DNA from: Wuchereria bancrofti
Lineage: Eukaryota; Nematoda; Chromadorea; Rhabditida; Onchocercidae
Length of the DNA stretch: 64,000 bases
Direction of reading: 5' to 3'
NCBI GenBank assembly: GCA_005281725.1
Contig: SSBO01000012.1
Location: 8,469,099 to 8,533,098 of the forward strand
The notes under the pieces were generated by a model. It did not search any database and was not told the DNA's origin. It was given only the letters and a program-made list of their open reading frames with translations. Each line of letters begins with the position of its first letter. Positions within the stretch are counted from its first letter, which is position 1. The translations under genes and the position numbers were made by a program. Positions 23,466 through 39,600 of this stretch are shown here, piece by piece.

Positions 23466-26340
23466 ATGGATACTGTTAACTCGTCAGAGAGCCCACAAAA
23501 AATTGAATCGAAGGATTATGCAGGGAATTGCAGTTCTGTAAGTTTATATTTTTATCTGTTGGTTTTTGGTTTAGATGGAATATAGTTAGACTATTTTCCG
23601 AAGTCAAACCGCTCATCTCATCGAGTGATAGCGATTAATGGGAGAGTGTCACATTAACGAAACATTATGAATTATGCAAGCTGAAAGAGTGGCCTTAAAT
23701 GTGGTTACACATGCTAATGCTTAAAGTTGATTGTTCAACTTGTTGGCAAATTGAGTACGGTAGTCTAAGCTCTCGTATAGATGTTATGCAGTCATACTTA
23801 ACATTCGATTAGGTTGCCATCGAGAACGATGTGTGATCCGTTTGATCTTTACGTTTTTTTGGAATCCGTTACGTTTTATATCACAGCTTATCTATAATCA
23901 TCCATCGCAACTTTCCTATCCGATTTTTCGATATTTACGGTGTTTCTTTGAAGGAAATAGAACCATCAAATGAGGAATGTGAGGAAGCGTTGAAAAAGTT
24001 TGTTCAAATCACTAAAACGGATGAAGCATGTGCACACTTTTTTTTGCAAGATTTTAACTGGCAATTGCAGGCAAGTATCCGTCGTCATTTCAGGAATAGA
24101 AAGGAATAAATAATATTAATATCCATCACAAATTTCTCTTACCTACTAGTAGTCTTGTCCGCTGAATCTTAGGATTTTACAATTAACTTCATGTGCCATA
24201 CTTATTTCTTTTACTTTCTTATTACTTTAGCCTGCACTAGATCGTTTCTTCTCATATACGCTGGAAACCAAAGGCGAAACTAATTCAACCGAAGCATCAT
24301 CTCAGTTTCTTACAAGTGAACCAGATGATGATTTCTCGCTTACTGTTATATCATGGAACATTGATGGTCTTGATGAAAATAATCTTACTATTCGTTTTAC
24401 TGCAGTATGCTACATAATTTCAAAGTTTGTGACACATTTTTTACAATCTTATTTCTATTCTTGGTATGGAATTCATTACGCTGTACGATATGGATCAATA
24501 ATATGCACTAATGCTAAAGGAGATTGAAATGTTGTTCGAGATTTACTCCAAAAAAACTCTAACATATTTAGAAGACATGCACAGCCATGATCAGTTTTTA
24601 CCAGTTTTCGGTCTTGTCGCTCCCGCGGGAGATACACTAAATAATTGAATGATTCTGATGTTTTCATTTCGCTATATGGCTCAAGAAACATTAACTTTGT
24701 TTATTAAATAATTTATAAGTAGATTTAGATTTATTAAATAAGTTATAAGTACAATAAGTTACAAGTAGGTACATGTTGTTACGCTCGTTCAGTGTTCCCG
24801 AAATTTAGGATTTCTGCAGATGTAGTTTTTCTACAAGAAATGACACCAAATTTGGTTCCGCAGATCAGGAAGAATTTGAGTGGTGAGTATAGTATCTTGG
24901 TCGCAACTCCAAATTTGCCATATTTTACGGTCGTCCTTCTGAAACCATTCATTGAGTTGATCTCACATAAAGCGATCCCATATAGACGTTCAGGAATGGG
25001 ACGATCAATGCAGCTTGTGGAGGTCAGTGAACTTTTGAATTTATATTACCTCTTTGAAAGCGAAAAATGTTTATAACAAATTTCTTAATTGAGTTAACTT
25101 ACTTATTTTTACTTTTTTATCGCATATTTTCTTTATGCCTCGTATCCTGGTGCTGTTAATGCAGGACCATCTCTTTTTTTGTCTTGTAGCGTATAAATAT
25201 GGTGAAAATGAGTAGTAGTGCTCAATATCCTAAGTAATGCCACTTCTCACTGATCGATAGTTCCATTAATGTTTGATAGCTTGCGTTTTTAATGTTGTAT
25301 TCTACTATTTTTTTTTCAGACTTCATTACGGGGACGTAAAGTGATGCTGCTAAATACACATCTAGAAAGTATGAAGGAACATTCTGATATAAGACTCACA
25401 CAAATCCAAGAATGTTTCAAACAGCTAGTTGAATGGGATGATGGCAAAACTGTTATCGTTTTTGGAGGTGACCTCAATGCTCGCGATAGTGAGGTAAAGA
25501 ATCTCACGTTTTGTTTTCCTAATATACATAACTTTCTTCTGATTCTAAGAGAACCTGTATCAAATATTTTGGTAGTTCTGGTATATTTGGCTTCTTATTA
25601 TTCTTATCGCTGAGATGTCAAGTATCGAAATTGAAACAATTTTTCTATTTCATGCTCGTTTTTTTTTTTTTTTTTGATAGTTTAGAATATCTTGATCTCA
25701 CATATATGAAATAATTTTCTTTGTCATTTTTTTTATCTTTTAAAATATAGATTAGCGAACTTCCCCCTGGGTTCGAAGATGCGTGGATTGCTGCAGGGTC
25801 GAAACCAAAATTCAAGTTTACGTGGGATACTTTGCTGAATAACAATAAAGTTGCTGGAAAAGCTCGATGTCGTTTCGATCGCATTATCTACAAGAGGTGT
25901 GTTAAGACTTTTAGCTGTCATCAAAGACTATTGTTTCATCTTTCGTCGTTAGCAGCATCAATAACAAGCAATATAGTAAGCCCATTTTACATATAATTTC
26001 ACTGTGGGATTCATAGAGCTGAAAATCTTCTCAGTATTGATCGTCAGGTTACTCTAAACTTTTATGAGCAATCAAGTAAGTCATTAATTTTGTATAGTAT
26101 TTTGTTACCGAAAGATTAACGATTAGAAATGCTAATATATTAATGCACAACTAATTAAACCTGAAAATTCTGACAAACACTTTTTATTCCAAACGATTAC
26201 TTATTGAATTGTACACTTTTTGCTATTCTAGTGCTGGTGTCTTCTCAGGAGTGGATTTTTCGCTTGAAGGGCAGAACAGAATCCGTACCTCACTTTGCTT
26301 TCCAAGTGATCACTGGGCTATTCTCGTTCATTTTCACTGA
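23466..26340 (+). CDS. TDP2: Tyrosyl-DNA phosphodiesterase 2
   Basis: Mg-dependent exonuclease/endonuclease/phosphatase-fold enzyme that removes 5'-phosphotyrosyl adducts left by topoisomerase 2. Seven exons close in phase: 23466-23537, 23954-24070, 24231-24424, 24809-25022, 25320-25493, 25751-25896, 26232-26340, giving 341 residues (human 362). The N-terminus has the UBA-like fold (EEALKKFVQITKTDEACAHF, LQDFNWQLQPALDRFF). Catalytic motifs follow in order: SWNIDGLD, DVVFLQEMTP, NTHLES, GGDLNARDSE, KFTWDT, CRFDRI and PSDHWAIL. All expected active-site residues (Asn and Asp in SWNID, Glu in LQE, Asp/Asn in GDLN, Asp/His in SDH) are present. Exon 2 ends CAG|GCAAGT, a GC-AG intron. The intron 3 join (AAA|GTTTGT to TTTAG|GATTTC) is fixed by exact length agreement with the human protein. 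Confidence 0.95.
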
Positions 26341-27320
26341 CCTTTTGTTCCCAGATTATGTTGTCAGATTATGCAATTCAAAAAGCTGAACAATGGGCAC
26401 TTGATTTGGTAAGATAAATTTTATGTTCATTGCAGTACTTCTGGATTTCTTGCAGAATGTTTGCATTATTGTCAATTACTTTTTCTGAGAACTGATTCAT
26501 GCTTTACTTAATGTAATTCGATAAATGTAAATGTGTATTAAACATTTCCTATAATGTGTATTCCTACTGTTATACTTTGCTAATTCCCCTCAGATGAGAT
26601 TAACTTAAATATTTTTTTAAAAAATATTGGAACTTGCCGGTCTGGAAGTGTAATTAGTAATATTGCGTTGGTGCTGGTGTTGTACATTTAAGTAAGTTTT
26701 GCCGGAATTTCTTGTTAAATTATGAGATCATTGTCATGTATTCTTTAGACATATTTTTTATAACTAATTTAGCATCTTATGCTTCTGTTTTCTCTTTCAA
26801 TTTCAGTTGATCTTCAAGGGGCAGTTATTTCCGTTTAATTGGTGCAAGAGTACCATATTTGTGCTTCATGCTGTACTGAATTCATAATTTTATCATTTTT
26901 AGTAGTCAGTATTTAAAACATTTTCACTAGCTCTGAAAAGATTTGGACTTGAAATGTAGTGATGGAGACATTTCGAACCATTATTAAGCTCGTCCGTTGT
27001 TTATATCTCTTCGTTCTAGTTTGCAACGAGATTCCCTTTTCTGTATAGCTGATTTACTGTTCCTTAAGGTTCATCATTCATGTGGGTGTTTAAATAACTC
27101 TTAATCATCTTTACGTTTTTGAGTTGATACTAGTTATTTCGTTGTCTCTTTTGAATTTATTAGAAATCTCGAAATTCTGCTACATCCATATTTTCTCAGG
27201 TATAATCTTGTCCGGAGCAAAATCATTGTCTTGCAGCCTATCAGTAGTGGTTTTATTGGGCTTAGTTCATTTACTACCCTGATTATGTAAATTTATTATC
27301 ATTTTAATTAGTTTCAAAAC

Positions 27321-27491
27321 AGTGTTAATTATGTTTGTTTTCGTTTTTTCTTACAGTTTGAAAAAACAGAACGCTTTCTAAATATTGTTAGTAAACATTC
27401 CGAAAGATAGTTCACTGGATCCATCAGGAAGAATGTTGAAAATTATAGCTTGTGTTGAGTTTTCACTTTTTATTAATTTTAAATTAAGACT
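27321..27491 (+). repeat. Tandem duplication, copy 1 (terminal-exon-like)
   Basis: Includes TTTTTTCTTACAG|TTTGAAAAA and an open frame of 17 codons ending LNIVSKHSER and TAG. About 85 percent alike to copy 2 by eye over most of its length, including the acceptor tract and the sequence after the stop. Confidence 0.85.
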
Positions 27492-27512
27492 GCAACTGGT
27501 ATTGCTTTAAAC

Positions 27513-27681
27513 TGGTGTCATTTGTTTTTGTTTTCATTTTTCTCTCACAGTTTGAAAAAGAAAAAAATTTTCTAAATATTGTTAGTAAACATTCCGAAAG
27601 ATAATTCACTAAGATCTATCAGGAAGAATGTTCAAAATTATAGTTTAAGTCTTCACTTTTCATTTGTTTTAAATTAAGAGT
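27513..27681 (+). repeat. Tandem duplication, copy 2 (terminal-exon-like)
   Basis: Includes TTTTTCTCTCACAG|TTTGAAAAA and the same 17-codon frame, ending LNIVSKHSER and TAA. Changes against copy 1 keep length and frame within the open part. Confidence 0.85.
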
Positions 27682-28677
27682 GCACAATTATTTGATTGGA
27701 AAAATGTCAGAAATTCGTGAGGGATTTCGTTAGCTATATCTGGAGATTTATGTGCAGGAAGTTCCTTCTTCTGATAATGTCGCTAAAAAAATTTCACTAA
27801 AAATTAAAAAAAAAAGCTGAAACAAAGTGGTTGTAGAAGAAAAAATTTACAGTGAAAATTAAATTTTGGTAAATAAACATGAAACCACTAAGCAAAATAT
27901 CGTTATGCTGATAAAGGTAATCGAGAACTTTAACGAAACAACTCTGAGAATTATGAATAGGTTTAATTTCAAATTTTTTAACTTCATAATGATATGATGT
28001 AGTCATCAGTTCTTTATAACACTGTAAACAAATAGTAACTTTACAGGTTTTGTAGTTTTATTAAACTGAATTCCAAAATTGCGAAGAATTATTCGTATCG
28101 TAAATCAAGTGATTAAAAAAGAGGAGGATATGGTTGAAGGAAGCAGTATTGTTAATTTTTTCATCCAATTGATGCTGCTAAGCACTGCATAGTTGTTACT
28201 TGAAGAAGCGCTTTATGTATGCATGTTGAATTAAACTATCTATTTACTTTATAGCTGTTTTAAAATATATATTTATAAGAATTCCTCAGGTGATGTAAGA
28301 AAAAGAGTTGAAAAAAGAAGTGTAGTGTTTGGAGAAAATAGTTGAAATTGTACTACAGGTTCTATCTGTCTGTAGTTTCGTTTCTGTTTGTCCACATTGT
28401 CAACGTAACAACGATATTATATACATCACATCTATAGCAGAGTGAATGGAGAGAAGTGTTTAAGAGACAGCTTGGCTTAGCATTCATTTTGCTTGCTTTT
28501 AACATTTGGGTGGATTCAATTGATATATTTAAATTGTACGATTATCATCTATTTATCACCAAATCGATGATTTCCTTTTCCTAAATATCAATTCGTTATT
28601 TATTATCTCATCTGCATATAAATAAAATTCATACTCATTTTACTATTACTATTATTTTCATTAATATTATTAACAAC

Positions 28678-31600
28678 ATGTATCCTCTCTATCTGTATTA
28701 TTATTCCTATCAATTACCATTCCTTATAATTTTTCATTTTTTAAATATTTTTCCAACATTTTCGCTTACTCAATGTCCACGATTGCAACCACCTTGCCGT
28801 TGTGCACCATCTATTCACGAACCTGTTGCTATTATTTGTGAAAATGCATCTACTTTGTCCGATATATTAACTGCCATAACGGAAGCACGAAGTGTCACAG
28901 TATGTTATTGTTTAGTCATGCTATTTCAAATACATATATATATATACATACATACTTTTTTCAATTTTATGATAATAATTGAACTCTTTACAGTTTATTT
29001 CTTAAATGAAATGAAAAATCATTAACTATTAACTTAGTTATCTATTTTAATCTATCATATACACTTCCAAAAGCCTTCTTGAAATCCTTGAAATTTGGAA
29101 AATTTATTAATTTCATCAAAAATTTTGAAATTCTATATTTTATTTCATCAATTAGAAAAGATTACTTTTAAGACAAAAATTGTTTATTATTTCTTTAACT
29201 TCAAAACTTCATAAAATTCAAACAATGCAATAGATAATATCATTTCATTATTTCAGATAGCTGTTCTCCATATAACGAATACCGTAATTCCAAGTCTTCC
29301 AGCCTATATATTTCAAGATTTTACAATTTCACGACTGGTGCTAAATCGGTGCAATCTAAATCAAATAGATGATGATGCATTTGCTGGAGCAAGTCTTGAT
29401 AAGTTGGTCGACTTGGACCTTTCTGATAATCAGCTAGGTGCAATACCAACAACTGGTGTTTCACGTTTAACTAATCTCAGGAAACTATCCCTGAATCGAA
29501 ATCGCATTAGTAAACTGCAACCCAATTCATTCATAAACTATAAATCACGAGATATACTGCAGAAATTGGAATTAGCTGGAAATCGACTTACGGATCAAAC
29601 TCTTGATGATTCACTTATTTTCAGACCATTACGTTCCTTGCAACAACTAAGCTTGGAAACTAATGCATTGAATAACATCCCATCTGCCTCATTAGTTAAT
29701 CAGAGACAGACATTGATTAATCTAAATTTAGGTTTAAATCAAATTAATGAAGTTCCTGTTGGTACCTTAGATTTTCCAAATCTTAATTCACTTTCACTTG
29801 AATTTAATGGCATTTCACAAATCATCCCGCAAGCATTTCAAGGAATTCCTAATCTGCAGCATTTATATCTTACGGGTAACAAATTTCCTTCCTGGAAACC
29901 TGAAATGTTCACATTCATCCCACATTTGCTAACCTTAGGTATTGGTGAAACTCCAATTGCCGTGATACCATCGAACGCTTTTCAGGTAATTGCAACAGAT
30001 TTGATAGCTAAAAGGAACAGTTAGTTCTTTCACCTTTATTACTTGAAAGTATTAATTGCGTCCACTGTATTTTACCTTAACTTTTCGTTTCGATTATTTT
30101 CTTCTATTAATTATCACTTTTGTATATTTTGATATCTTTATTTCCTCCATTCTTTTAAATCATACTTCTTATTATCCTATTCCATCTGATTCATTACTTT
30201 CATAATTATCTAGCCATGAAAATTAAAATGTATTTATATTTTTTTCATTTATTTTTCATCCAGTTTATATTTTTTCATTATTTAATTGTTTTCTATTGAC
30301 TTTTACTGTTCCATTTTCAAGTGATTACTTCTGTGTTTAGCACTGTATTGTTTTGCCATGAAGAACTAAAAAATAATTTTTTTAGATTTGAAAACATAAA
30401 TTATATATCACAATGAAAATCGAACTCAAATTATAAATTATATATCGTAGTGGAATTTGAACTCAAATTGTATCATCCCTTATTAAATTAAGTTATTCGA
30501 TAATTTAAAAAATTAATCACCATTGGAATTTATGTTGAAGTCATAAAACTTACGCAAATTAATTACAGTATATATCCAAGTTAATACGTTTGGAAATGTC
30601 CGAAGCAGCTGTTGATACAATTGAGCGAGGTGTTTTCCAGAGAACACCAAATATTCAAGCAATTATTCTGAATAAAAATCGTCTTTCTGTGTAAGTTGGA
30701 GTTGTCTAATTTTTTCATAAATTGATAAAAAAATTCAACATCTAACTTCTCGAAAGATAGAATAAGAATTACAATACATTTATCTTTGAACTAATCTTTC
30801 AACAATAATATTTGACTAAAACAATACATCAAGCATTCTCTTAATTTGAGCTTCTAAATGAATTACCAAAATTCAATTCAATATTGTATAACATGTTGCT
30901 AAAGAATTTAAATTTTGGATTTGTTTCCTTTTCCAGGATACGTTCCGATTACTTTAAAGGTTTGGATCATTTGTATTCAGTGAATCTAGGCGGCAATCGC
31001 ATTGATACTTCGGAACCACTCGCTTTTGCAAATCTTCCACAAATGAATCATCTTGATATCAGGTTTTCTCTAAATTCTCCAGATGTTTAACTTGTGATTA
31101 TAGAAGTTTAGAAAATTTCCAATTCAAAATCAGGTACTATTTAAAATTTGAATGATGCATCTATCCAAAATGTTTAATTAACCTGTGACGATGATAACAG
31201 AATAAAAAAAATACTTCATCCGCTTCCTCTCTCATCAGAGTAATTAATTTTAGTTTCAATCAGCTCCAAACCCTGCCGGATAACACATTTACAAATTCAT
31301 TTTTACCGGCTCCGAATGAACGGCGTATTATGTACGTATGTGGCAATCCGTGGTTATGTGATTCAGCTTTGGAGTGGTTTCGGGCTTATCTCCGAAAAAA
31401 TGTTGACATTGACATCGATAAACCTGGATGCACTACTGCTTGTATCGATAATATTAACGGTTGTCCCTCAGCTGGTACTCCGTTACGAACTGTGGATCAC
31501 TGTCCTGCCAACGACATACCTCTCCCATTAACCGGCAATGCGCTATCACTCGTTGGCTGGATTATTTTAGGTTGATATTTTCGAAATTTATGTGCGAATA

Positions 31601-32133
31601 CCTCTTATAGGAAATACTGCCGTAACAATTAATCTATTTCTTTAGTTCTGGACATCTGTTTCGAATTAAGATGCTCTTTATTCGGTATTACTGTTGTTCT
31701 CAAGTTTTGCTTGTTTTTAACTTCAAACACACTTTAGTACTAAAGTCTTATATTTTTCAGCTATCATAATGACAATTTTATTGATCACTATATGTTTAAT
31801 GGCACTAGTCCGCTATGGAATATCACATAGAAGGAAAAAAATGAAGGATCAAGAAGCGCTGGAAAACGAACAGAGGATTATGTCTATAACAGGTTCTTTA
31901 ATATACGAAATATCAGAAACTCCCACCACTCGAAAGGGTTGATGCAAGAAGATAGGGAATTGTCCAAAAATAACTAAATATTAAATTTCAGATCTGATAA
32001 AGCACTGTCGCGTTTTTCAGGAAGTGGAGTGCCATCAGTAACAACTCCATCTTATTTGCCGCCGCCAACAGTAGATCTTGATTTACCTCCAGCTCACAGT
32101 TTAGATGAAACACCAACTAACTACTTGTATTAA
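28678..32133 (+). CDS. Leucine-rich-repeat single-pass membrane protein (eLRR family)
   Basis: Seven exons close in phase: 28678-28899, 29257-29985, 30569-30690, 30937-31062, 31254-31570, 31761-31892, 32021-32133, about 586 residues. The N-terminus is a hydrophobic signal peptide, then a Cys-rich LRR cap (CPRLQPPCRCAPS). About ten LRRs follow, for example LVDLDLSDNQLGAIP, LRKLSLNRNRISKLQ, LQQLSLETNALNNIP and LYSVNLGGNRID. A C-terminal cap is clear: NPWLCDSALEWFRAYL with later cysteines. A transmembrane helix (IIMTILLITICLMALV) spans the 31570/31761 junction, followed by a basic stop-transfer HRRKKMK and a short Pro-rich tail. The layout matches nematode extracellular-LRR proteins of the epidermis and cuticle matrix (EGG-6, LET-4, SYM-1 type), but I cannot say which. 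The start Met is the first in frame before the signal peptide. Confidence 0.88.
30396..30469. repeat. Tandem repeat, 2 x 37 bp (LRR-gene intron 2)
   Basis: Unit 1 30396-30432 and unit 2 30433-30469 both begin ATAAATTATATATC and end GAACTCAAATT, with a few substitutions in the middle. Confidence 0.85.
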
Positions 32134-32839
32134 TTTCCTGCCATAAACAAAATTCAAGTTGAGAACAGAAGATCTAACACAATCTTTTTATTTGAGAAAT
32201 CCATGATTAATGGCCGGCACACCGCATAAACGATAATTATAATCATATACACATATCAGTTTAACATTAGAAAAAAACATTAAAAAAAAAAAAATATATG
32301 TTCATATATATATCACACCACACGACGACACACGTAACAGAAAAGCGATATTTCCACTTACGGCTAACATATTATAAAAACTATGAAATTCTGCATAACT
32401 AGCAATGATTCCGCAACGACACTAACAATGATCTAGCAAAAAAGCACAACCAGCAAACCTTCAAAAAACAGTTTGGATGAAATCACTGCTGCAAAGAGCC
32501 ACAGCACTCAAGCATCTTAATCAAAAAATAATGTTGAATTAAAAAACGAGTTACAGAAGGAACTATATTCATCCGAGAAACAATACAGAGAGATAGAATG
32601 AAACTTCTTGCCGAAGTTAGGAATGTAGATCTTGGATGGTCAATTCAAAATCATATTTCCCAGCCATAAGTCGGGAAGTATATTGTATAAAAAACAAGAT
32701 ATATTCAGTCCAGGAAAACTTCAGATAATGGATGTTGACAGTAAAACTATGCTGGGAATTTAACTTGCATATCGTGATAAAGGAATGGGAAAGGTCTGGT
32801 AATATATTATTTGCAGGAACATACACAACGATAAAAGTG
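32134..32839. other. Convergent 3' region between the LRR gene and the copine
   Basis: Contains the two 3' untranslated regions, an A-rich/TATG patch at 32,270-32,310 and no exon I can support. The minus frame 32,617-32,865 is open but overlaps the copine stop and shows no copine-like sequence. Confidence 0.5.
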
Positions 32840-36621
<3,782 letters not shown>

Positions 36622-39600
36622 CTCGTCCTCTTCTCCCTACGTTTACGATTTCAAAAACACGTTTAAAAAAAATGGCGTGAAACTTCCACTCTACATTGAC
36701 AGGAACAATTTGCAAAAACGTAGTCCCTTCTTAATTAATGCTGATTTGTGACGTACGTACGTCTTCATTGTAATTTCGGCATAGATTTTTTCAAAAATTT
36801 GGCAGAGTGAAAATATACATGATTAATCAGTTAAAAGCAATTATTTAATCGTACTTTTGTTTGTAAATTCCAGGAAAAATTAATCCTTCAAAGAAAAAAA
36901 ACTTGAATTAAATATTTTATTCTTTTCCATTTAATTAAGTGTACTAATTTACTTAAGCAAATGTACTAGCTTTAATCACTTATTTATTTTGTGTAATTGT
37001 CACCTGCTTGAAGTAATAGCAAGATGATCATAATCTTGAGCCATTTTATTTTAAAATTCAAACCTCGCAAATGCGAAATGCTCTTTGGATCACATGTAAA
37101 ATGACACGACAAAACTTCGATGAATTTTACTTAATAGTATTGAAAATTAAGTAATTATATGGTAAAATATGATAAATTTCACTGTAATTTCCTTAAGTAA
37201 AACAATCATAATCTTGAAACAAACATTATATCATTTCTGGCTAGTAAGAATAAGCTTATCGGAAAGTATCGGACTGCTCTTCCGTTTATTATGCTGGGAT
37301 CATTGAACGGTCAAGAATGGGATTTTCATTGTTTATTCATCTTTTATTTGTGCACATGTAAGCTAACAATTTCTGTTGTCGTTACCACTTATCAGGTATT
37401 AATTATCAGATGCCGATTGTTTTTTCTTCATTTATCACTGGTTATGATTACGGCATTTATAATTATCAGTTATTTTTCTTATAGAAAGTTGAATAAAAAA
37501 AAAATTTTTTATTTTTATGAGTAATATTTAAATCTTTAGTCCAATATTTTGCCTTAAATTTTAAATGCTTTAACGTAAAGTACTTTGACTTTTAAACTAT
37601 TATCTTTTAAATAATGTTCCTTTTTTTAGTTTCATTTCAAAAAACATTCAAGGAGTTTTCTTCTTATTACTCTAATTTGTATGCCTAATTTTTTTATTTA
37701 ACTGGATTTCTCTTATTTTTATTTATATTTATAAAATGTATAGCAGATGTTATTTTTTTTAATTTCAAAATATTATCCATGCAATGCTTATGTTACAACA
37801 TCATATCAAAATATATTCCAGATACAGATCTTCATTTAATTGTTATTTACAATCTTTTTTTTATTTAAGAATATTTGAGTTCCCTTTCATTTTTCATATA
37901 CCAAACTAAAAATTGTTGCAATTGCAAAATGTTCGCAATTTCATCAACAATAATTATTTTTCATCAATTCAGCATTCATTTATATGTGTTTCTTATCCTA
38001 ATATTCTTTTTTGGCTACTTCACAACTTAAAATAAGTTTAAATACAACCTCAACAATTTGTTTGTGTAAAGGCACACTTGTTTATTTCATCGTTATAAAA
38101 AATAGCTAATACATAATTATCCAAAATTATAAATAAATCAAAAAATTGAATACTCACAAAAAGAGCAACAAATACAAATAATTATAGCAATGCAAAAAAA
38201 GGCACTCGTACAAATTAACAGATTGCATTGCAATGAAAGAAAAAAAGCCTTTCCTCTTTTTCTCCTTTCAGCGTTGATGGCCCCAGTTTCTTCCTTTTTT
38301 CTGTTTCCTCTATTGATGAAATTTAATTAATATTCAATGAAGTAAATAAACAATAAAACAAAAATTTTGATTAGAAAAAAAGCGAAAATTTTTGAATGTT
38401 TTATTTTCCCAAGAAATTAATGTTCTGATAACTTTATTACATTCAAATTTTAAACAATAAGAATGAATAATAAAAAAGAGTCAAAATAAGACGTAAATAA
38501 GAGATAAATAGTGTATTAGGTTATCAGGTCTTTTTATCAATTTAAATGAATTTCATATTGAACAGAAACAGAAAGTTTGTAGTCATGATTTCGCAGGGAA
38601 CTAAATTTTGTTATAACATTTTTGCTTTTTATAGATTTTATATATTCAACCAAAATTTCAAATATTGACAATTAACTTACATTCAGGAATTTATCAATAA
38701 AAAAACAAACAATATTTCGTCTAAGTTATTTCTAGTTTTAATTGAAAGTTTTTCACTAATAAATTGATTTTTTTTCTTTTTTAATATTTCTAAAAGTATT
38801 TATTTTGGAGAGAAAAATTAATGTAGAGCATATTTGTAAATTTTATAGAATTTAAATTTTGCTTCATGAAGTGAAAAAAAAATGGATTATATAATTTGCT
38901 ATCATAAAATGTTAAAATGTAAAATGCCTATCATTATAAAATATCATCGTCCATTACGGAAATCCATTGTTGAATAACTACTGTGAAAAGAATTGATTCA
39001 AATAGTTGCTAATTATTAGAATTTTTTCTTTCTAACGAAGAAAAATGATTCAACAAACCTATTTGAATTTTGGAATATGAAAGTAGTTCAATTAATTCAC
39101 TAATATTTTATAGGTAAAAGAAAATTTTTCAAAGCATTTGCTTTCTCTTGGATAGCAAACCTTGTCACATTAGATATGATGAGCTATTGGCTTGCATGAA
39201 ATAGCACAGCATGCTTATCCCGCATTATGCAGTTATATTCGAGAAGCGTGAAACTAGACAAAAGCATTCTTGGCATCATCGATTGAAAGTGTTATCAAAA
39301 AGATAATTAATGAGCATTATGTGCTGTCATACTTTTGCATTATCTCTAATTATTTTTGAGTGAATTATGCTGTGTGATCTTTTTTTTCGCTAATTACACT
39401 TTATTATGTTGTTTCTTCAAAACTTCTTTTTCTGGTAAAAGTTGAGATTTACAATTTCATTTCTCTTATATTAAAATTTTTTGCTTTAATTTTATTTCCA
39501 TTGTTTATTAATCCGATATGAAAGTTAGTATTTTTCGCTTCTTCATATCATATAAAAATTTATCTTATTTTGTTGTTTTGACTAATGTTTCTGGAAATTA

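Larger units (their letters stand above)
26341..28677. other. Downstream of TDP2: exon-like pieces and a tandem duplication
   Basis: No complete gene. Seventeen bases after the TDP2 stop, TTGTTCCCAG|ATTATG opens a 17-codon piece (MLSDYAIQKAEQWALDL) ending in a GTAAGA donor at 26409. Two near-identical acceptor-plus-terminal-exon blocks follow at about 27,321-27,681. Another acceptor-like site at about 26,806 (CAATTTCAG) opens 26 codons. The rest is AT-rich and featureless; it also contains the LRR gene's promoter. Confidence 0.5.

Noticed and set aside
27680..28460. Continuation of the duplicated exon block as a larger repeat array
   Set aside because: Only two copies are present; sequence after 27,681 is unrelated.
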